Source of the DNA: Crenobacter oryzisoli
GTDB lineage: Bacteria; Pseudomonadota; Gammaproteobacteria; Burkholderiales; Chromobacteriaceae
Reading direction: 5' to 3'
NCBI RefSeq assembly: GCF_030385785.1
Contig: NZ_JAUEDK010000013.1
Span: 29,094-93,093 of the forward strand
Length of the DNA: 64,000 nt
The notes beneath the pieces were generated by a model that was not told the DNA's origin, did not search any database, and saw nothing but the letters and a program-made list of their open reading frames with translations. Positions 60,179-64,000 of this stretch are shown piece by piece. Every line of letters begins with the position of its first letter. Within the stretch, counting starts at the first letter, position 1. Both the position numbers and the translations under genes were made by a program.

Positions 60179-60994
60179 TCATCGTGCGTCTTTGGGTCTG
60201 CCTCCCTTTGGCCAGTCATGAATTCTGGCAGGGTAATCCGGCCGCGGCTGCTGAGTGACATACCATGCAAGGTCCACGGCTTCTTGTGCGCTGAGCGAGC
60301 CACCCCGGCCCAGGGGCATGTTGTGCTTGATGAAGGCAGCGGCCGTGTATAGGCGAGCCATGCCGGCACCTACGTTGAAAGAGTCTGGCCCCCAGACGGG
60401 AGGAAAGACATAGCCACCTTGTGGGTTAGTCGTACCTTGTCCAACCGAGCCGTGACATGCGGCGCATTGGCTTGCGTAAAGGGCGGCACCACGCGCGTGA
60501 TCCGGATTAAGAGAGGCGTCAATTTTCTCGAAGCCCCGCCCTGTCACGCTGGTGCCAGTGGGCACTCCGGTGGAAAGCCATTTCATATAAGCCATGATGG
60601 CGTTCATTTCCGTAGAATCGAATGCCAGTGGTTTGCCATTCATGGAGCGTTGAAAGCAGTCGTTGATCCGCTCTTGCAAAGAAATCAGCTTGCCATTACG
60701 CGACCGGTACTCAGGGAATACACCAGTCAGCCCCACCCAAGGCGAGGCATAGGCGACCGTGCCCCCGCTCAAATGACAGCTGGAACAGTTTAGGCCGTTG
60801 CCCACATTGTTCGGCAACATTCTGCGAGTATTACTGAGCAAGGCTCTGCCGTATTTGATGGCATCGCCCACCGGCCCCTTGGGAAGGGTCGCCTCATTCG
60901 GAACGGTCAGAACAGCACCACTTGATTGGGCCATGGCCGGGGCGACTGATCCCGCTATCAACAAAGCACCAGACAGATAGGTGAACCACTTCAT
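60179..60994 (-). CDS. TsdA-like dihaem thiosulfate dehydrogenase
   Basis: This is a 271-aa protein. ATG 60994 with GGAGGAGA upstream is preferred to one two codons earlier. The signal peptide is WFTYLSGALLIAGSVAPAMA. Haem sites: CSSCH at 70-74 and CAACH at 177-181. The element RINDCFQRSMNG contains Cys113, the position of the axial Cys ligand that is distinctive of TsdA; TsdA oxidises thiosulfate to tetrathionate in the periplasm (or the reverse). Placement at the end of an operon of sulfur transporters and a BigR-like sensor supports this. Substrate is not proven. Confidence 0.82.
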   Translation of the reverse strand: MKWFTYLSGALLIAGSVAPAMAQSSGAVLTVPNEATLPKGPVGDAIKYGRALLSNTRRMLPNNVGNGLNCSSCHLSGGTVAYASPWVGLTGVFPEYRSRNGKLISLQERINDCFQRSMNGKPLAFDSTEMNAIMAYMKWLSTGVPTGTSVTGRGFEKIDASLNPDHARGAALYASQCAACHGSVGQGTTNPQGGYVFPPVWGPDSFNVGAGMARLYTAAAFIKHNMPLGRGGSLSAQEAVDLAWYVTQQPRPDYPARIHDWPKGGRPKDAR

Positions 60995-61027
60995 TGGCAT
61001 TCTCCTCCATCTATAGCTGTTACTGTA

Positions 61028-61828
61028 TTACAGCCACAGCGCTTTGAAGAGCATCCCTCCAGCGACCAGCGCCACCAGCGATGCGAAGCCCAACTGCACT
61101 TGAGCAGGCGACATCCGGTGAATGAGGAGGCGTCCGCCGAGCATGCCGACAGCGGCAGCGAGAACGAAGCCAACCCCTTCCTTGAGCGGGATGGTGGCAC
61201 CGTGCATCAAGGTGGATGCGACGGCAGAACTCCCTACTAGGGCGATCACCAACAGCGAGGTCGCCACGATGGCATGCATGCTCAGGTTGGTTAGTCGCCG
61301 CAACGCCGGTACGATCACGAACCCGCCACCAACCCCCAACAACCCGCTCAAGAAACCGGTAAACGCGCCAACGCCGGCGATTGCTGCCAGGGTGATCGGT
61401 GTCCAGTGCAAGCGGCCGGTTGCCGGGTTGAGCGTGCACGGAGCCGCCCTCGTCTGCACTTCGGGTTGCCCACTATTGCGGCTGCTACGGTAGGCACGGG
61501 CAGCCACAATCAACATCGCCCCGGCGAACAGCACGGAAAGTAGCCGTCCCGGTACATGCTGAGCAATCACTGCGCCGAAGGCCGTAAACGGAGCGCCTGC
61601 CAGCGCCATCAATAGGGCCGCCCGGTAGCGCACCAATCCCTTGAATAACCCCTCTACGGCACCGACAGCCGCACCAATGGCGACGGCCAGCAATGCTAAC
61701 GGAGCCGCCTGCTGAACTTCCCAGCCAAGGCCTGCCATCAACGCCGGTATGGCAAGGATGCCTCCTCCGGCACCTGTCAGACCCAGCACGACGCCCACCG
61801 CAGCACCAAGCAGCACGACGATCAGCAT
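61028..61828 (-). CDS. TauE/SafE-family sulfite/organosulfonate exporter
   Basis: This 266-aa membrane protein has about eight hydrophobic segments. GAAVGVVLGLTGAGGGILAI near the N-terminus and FTGFLSGLLGVGGGFVIVPA in the middle are the duplicated TauE/SafE half-signatures (G-x-GGG). Members export sulfite or sulfoacetate. Overlap of 7 nt with the preceding transporter gene means coupled expression. Confidence 0.9.
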   Translation of the reverse strand: MLIVVLLGAAVGVVLGLTGAGGGILAIPALMAGLGWEVQQAAPLALLAVAIGAAVGAVEGLFKGLVRYRAALLMALAGAPFTAFGAVIAQHVPGRLLSVLFAGAMLIVAARAYRSSRNSGQPEVQTRAAPCTLNPATGRLHWTPITLAAIAGVGAFTGFLSGLLGVGGGFVIVPALRRLTNLSMHAIVATSLLVIALVGSSAVASTLMHGATIPLKEGVGFVLAAAVGMLGGRLLIHRMSPAQVQLGFASLVALVAGGMLFKALWL

Positions 61829-62271
61829 GACGTCCTCGCTGCATGCGCCTTGGCCTGATGGCGGCGTTCGAGTACCTCGAACAGTGCCATGCCGAACAGC
61901 ATGGCCAGCACAAACAGCACGCCCTTGCCTTCACCCGCACCGACCAAGACGAGGGCCGGGCCCGGGCAAATGCCGGCCAGTCCCCAGCCGATACCGAACA
62001 GCACGCTGCCCAGCATTAGGCGGCGGTCGATCTTGCGGTTGCTTGGCAGTTGCATCGGCAGGCCAAGCAGTGAACGCGTGCGCCGCTTGGCCAGCGTGAA
62101 GGCACCGAGTCCAAGCGCAATTGCGCCTCCCATCACCAGCGCCAGCGACGGGTCCCAGGCGCCAGCCAGATCGAGAAATCCAAGCACCTTGGCTGGGTTG
62201 GCCATGCCGGCCAGGATCAACCCCACGCCGAACAGCAGTCCGGCCAGCCAGGAAAACAGTACGGCCATCAT
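61822..62271 (-). CDS. YeeE/YedE-family half-transporter (DUF6691 type)
   Basis: This 149-aa protein has about four membrane helices: FSWLAGLLFGVGLILAGMAN, then LVMGGAIALGLGAF, LMLGSVLFGIGWGLAGICPG and VLFVLAMLFGMALFEVLERR. The motif GWGLAGICPGPALV holds the conserved Cys used for thiosulfate/polysulfide recognition in YeeE. Paired with the next gene upstream it makes a complete transporter (PmpA/PmpB-like). Confidence 0.9.
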   Translation of the reverse strand: MMAVLFSWLAGLLFGVGLILAGMANPAKVLGFLDLAGAWDPSLALVMGGAIALGLGAFTLAKRRTRSLLGLPMQLPSNRKIDRRLMLGSVLFGIGWGLAGICPGPALVLVGAGEGKGVLFVLAMLFGMALFEVLERRHQAKAHAARTSC

Positions 62272-62280
62272 TTTCTCTCC

Positions 62281-62712
62281 TTAGGCAATCAGATGACGCA
62301 CGATAAAGACCGTCGCAAAGCCGCTCGCCATGAACGCGAGCGTCGCGACCAGCGAGCGTGGCGACAGCCGCGACAGGCCACACACGCCATGGCCGCTGGT
62401 ACAGCCGGCACCGTAGCGGGTGCCAAGCCCCACCAGCACCCCGGCCACGATCAGTAGCGTGATGCTGGCGTCGATTCGGCGTGCAGGCAGAACGGCAACC
62501 AGCGAGTACGCCAGTGGTGCCAGCACGAGGCCGAACACAAAAGCAAGGCGCCAACCCACCTCGCCCCGACTGGGGCGCAGCAAGCCGCCGACAATGCCGC
62601 TGATGCCGGCAATGCGGCCGTTACACAGCACAAACAACGCTGCGGCCAGGCCAATCAGCAATCCGCCGGCGAGCGACGTCCACGGGGTGAAATGACTCCA
62701 GTCGATATGCAT
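62281..62712 (-). CDS. YeeE/YedE-family half-transporter
   Basis: This 143-aa protein starts [20 protein letters not shown] at 62712; a longer open frame would overlap the regulator. The conserved [20 protein letters not shown] has the two Cys residues typical of YeeE. Membrane helices cover most of the rest. Together with the following gene it imports sulfur compounds such as thiosulfate (family knowledge). It lies 9 nt upstream of that gene. Confidence 0.9.
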   Translation of the reverse strand: MHIDWSHFTPWTSLAGGLLIGLAAALFVLCNGRIAGISGIVGGLLRPSRGEVGWRLAFVFGLVLAPLAYSLVAVLPARRIDASITLLIVAGVLVGLGTRYGAGCTSGHGVCGLSRLSPRSLVATLAFMASGFATVFIVRHLIA

Positions 62713-62722
62713 AGTGGGTTCC

Positions 62723-63043
62723 TTAATCTTTCGGGCAAAACAGCGCGTACAAGGTGCCAAGCAGGGCGAGCACCTTGTCGTCGGCGACCGCATAGAAGAT
62801 ACGCTTGCCCTCGCGCCGGGTGCTGACCAGCCCTTCGTTGCGCAACACGCCAAGCTGCTGCGACAGCGTCGGCTGATGAATCCCCAGTAATGCTTCCAGC
62901 TCGCTGACCGAGCGCTCGCCCTGACTGAGCTGGCAGAGCAACAACAGGCGGTCCGCGTGGGCGAGGGTTCGCAGCAATGCGGTCGCATCACCGGCCGCGG
63001 CACGCAGCCGGTCGATGGCAATGACTGGGGCGGTAGGGGTCAT
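62723..63043 (-). CDS. BigR/SqrR-like ArsR-family persulfide-sensing repressor
   Basis: This is a 106-aa protein. The winged helix is [20 protein letters not shown], then [20 protein letters not shown]. Cys37 ([11 protein letters not shown]) and Cys103 (LYALFCPKD) occupy the positions that form the persulfide-responsive disulfide in BigR. Such proteins repress a sulfide-detoxification operon until persulfide accumulates. The gene starts the transporter operon and is divergent from the dioxygenase. Confidence 0.88.
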   Translation of the reverse strand: MTPTAPVIAIDRLRAAAGDATALLRTLAHADRLLLLCQLSQGERSVSELEALLGIHQPTLSQQLGVLRNEGLVSTRREGKRIFYAVADDKVLALLGTLYALFCPKD

Positions 63044-63068
63044 TGGTGCGTCCTGTTGATCGAGATCA

Positions 63069-63113
63069 ATTTCATTATATTTGCAGACATTATGTTTATC
63101 AATATAATGAAAT
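63069..63113. promoter_or_regulatory. Inverted repeat in the bigR/dioxygenase divergent promoter
   Basis: ATTTCATTATAT (63069-63080) and ATATAATGAAAT (63102-63113) are perfect 12-bp arms 21 bp apart. BigR boxes are AT-rich palindromes in this kind of position, so this is the likely operator controlling both directions. The spacing is wider than one simple site, so two half-overlapping sites are possible. Confidence 0.65.
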
Positions 63114-63135
63114 CACCCCATCAGGAGAGCAGAGC

Positions 63136-63996
63136 ATGCAAGGCCAGATCGAAAGCTTCTACGACCCGACTACCGGAACCGTGACTCACATTGTGTTCGA
63201 CCAGCGCGGCGGGCATGCCGCCGTGATTGACCCGGTGCTCGACTATGACCCCAAGTCAGGACGTACGCGCACCGCTTCGGCCGACCAAGTGCTCTCCTAT
63301 CTGCAAGCCAATGCGCTGTCTTTGGCATGGATCCTCGAGACGCATGCCCATGCCGATCATTTGTCGGCGGCGCGTTACCTGAAACAGCAGGCCGGGGGGC
63401 ACATCGCCATCGGCGCACATATCCGTGAGGTCCAGCAGGTATTCAAGCAGCTGTTCAATCTCGAGGCCGGTTTTCTGCCGGACGGTTCACAGTTTGACCA
63501 TCTGTTCGAAAACGGAGAGACATTTGCCATTGGCGCCCTGGAAGCTAAGGCCTGGTACGTTCCCGGCCATACCCCGGCCGATATGGCCTATCAGCTTGGT
63601 GACGCGGTGTTTGTCGGCGATACCCTGTTCATGCCCGATGTCGGCACCGCGCGCTGCGATTTTCCCGGCGGCGATGCACACCTCCTCTATCGTTCGATCC
63701 GCGCCCTGCTGAATTTGCCCGAGCAGACACGGCTGTTCATGTGCCACGACTATCCGCCGAACGGACGGGCGCCGGCCTGGGTCAGCACGGTGGCAGAGCA
63801 GCGCCGCAATAACATTCACATCCATGATGGGATCACTGAAGCCATGTTTGTGGGCATGCGTCAGGCGCGCGACGCTACGCTCGACATGCCGGCACTGATC
63901 CTGCCTTCGGTGCAGATCAATATCCGTGCCGGAGCCCTGCCGCCGGCCGAAGCCAACGGGGTGTCCTATTTGAAGATTCCGCTCAACGCCCTATGA
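63136..63996 (+). CDS. Persulfide dioxygenase-like MBL-fold hydrolase (Blh/ETHE1-type)
   Basis: This is a 286-aa protein with AGGAGAG upstream. ETHAHADHLSAARYL holds the metallo-beta-lactamase motif (H70, H72, D74, H75); WYVPGHTPADMAYQLGD, FVGDTLFMPDVGTARCDFPG and FMCHDYPPNG follow, as in Blh/ETHE1-type persulfide dioxygenases. These are mononuclear iron enzymes that oxidise persulfide to sulfite, which the TauE-type exporter would then remove. The stop is just inside the window end. Confidence 0.9.
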   Translation: MQGQIESFYDPTTGTVTHIVFDQRGGHAAVIDPVLDYDPKSGRTRTASADQVLSYLQANALSLAWILETHAHADHLSAARYLKQQAGGHIAIGAHIREVQQVFKQLFNLEAGFLPDGSQFDHLFENGETFAIGALEAKAWYVPGHTPADMAYQLGDAVFVGDTLFMPDVGTARCDFPGGDAHLLYRSIRALLNLPEQTRLFMCHDYPPNGRAPAWVSTVAEQRRNNIHIHDGITEAMFVGMRQARDATLDMPALILPSVQINIRAGALPPAEANGVSYLKIPLNAL

Positions 63997-64000
63997 GGGC

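Noticed and set aside
1..64000. tRNA or rRNA genes marking an island integration site
   Set aside because: I looked for T-loop and anticodon-stem patterns and saw none convincing; a covariance-model scan would be needed to exclude them.

Overview
The window looks like a chromosomal stretch, rich in accessory DNA, from a GC-rich betaproteobacterium. The short Bvg/HvrA-type H-NS proteins, the IS6/IS5/IS481/IS110 debris and the mix of housekeeping genes fit a Neisseriales/Chromobacteriaceae-type genome, but no rRNA or tRNA is present, so the taxon is an inference.

Region 1 (about 0.9-28.8 kb, all minus strand) is one long, tightly packed operon for an extracellular contractile injection system (eCIS, a phage-tail-like particle). 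In transcription order it encodes an unknown 130-aa protein, the sheath, the inner tube, a T4-type baseplate-hub chaperone-like protein, a disordered linker protein, a DUF4255/Pvc16-type cap protein, an AAA+ ATPase, a small conserved protein, two DUF4157 (eCIS core domain) proteins that look like cargo or cargo-loading proteins, and a peptidoglycan-binding CHAP-like hydrolase. These are followed by a Pvc7-like tube-initiator/LysM protein, a gpX-like protein, the gpD-like hub, the gpV-like spike, a PAAR-like tip, a gp25-like wedge, two large J-like baseplate proteins, two beta-helix proteins and a terminal LysM-like protein. Many adjacent genes overlap by 4 nt. The two DUF4157 proteins have nearly the same N-terminal halves but unrelated C-terminal halves, one with a second HExxH motif and one with a possible PD-(D/E)XK-like motif.

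Region 2 (about 29.4-36.2 kb) is a junkyard of mobile DNA: frameshifted IS6 elements, an IS6 transposase fused in frame to the tail of a UmuC-type polymerase, and IS481, IS110 and IS5 fragments. Between them sit a zinc-ribbon/coiled-coil membrane protein with a degenerate gluzincin-like motif, a frameshifted higBA toxin-antitoxin locus and a Fic-domain gene with two palindromic operator-like sites.

Region 3 (36.5-42.2 kb, plus strand) is a compact four-gene operon: an exported OmpA-domain protein, an exported caspase-like (C14) protease with a DUF4384-like tail, an exported 155-aa protein of unknown family, and a TPR-CHAT protease. Two different clan-CD proteases plus a peptidoglycan anchor, all apparently envelope-targeted, is the most system-like unknown in the window.

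Region 4 (42.2-53.3 kb) is a second accessory zone: decayed HigA/HigB/LysR/IS66-like/IS5 fragments, an ABM-type monooxygenase, three small low-GC membrane-type genes flanked by AT-rich repeats (157-bp tandem unit), an H-NS pseudogene with a MITE-like insertion, an intact H-NS paralogue, and a winged-helix Pro/Ala-rich protein.

Region 5 (53.3-64.0 kb) is more ordinary: an MscS-family channel, an MNT-HEPN type toxin-antitoxin pair with a palindromic operator, a cold-shock protein, archease-RtcB RNA repair, and a sulfur module (TsdA-like thiosulfate dehydrogenase, TauE/SafE exporter, two YeeE/YedE half-transporters, and a BigR-like persulfide sensor divergent from a persulfide-dioxygenase-like enzyme).
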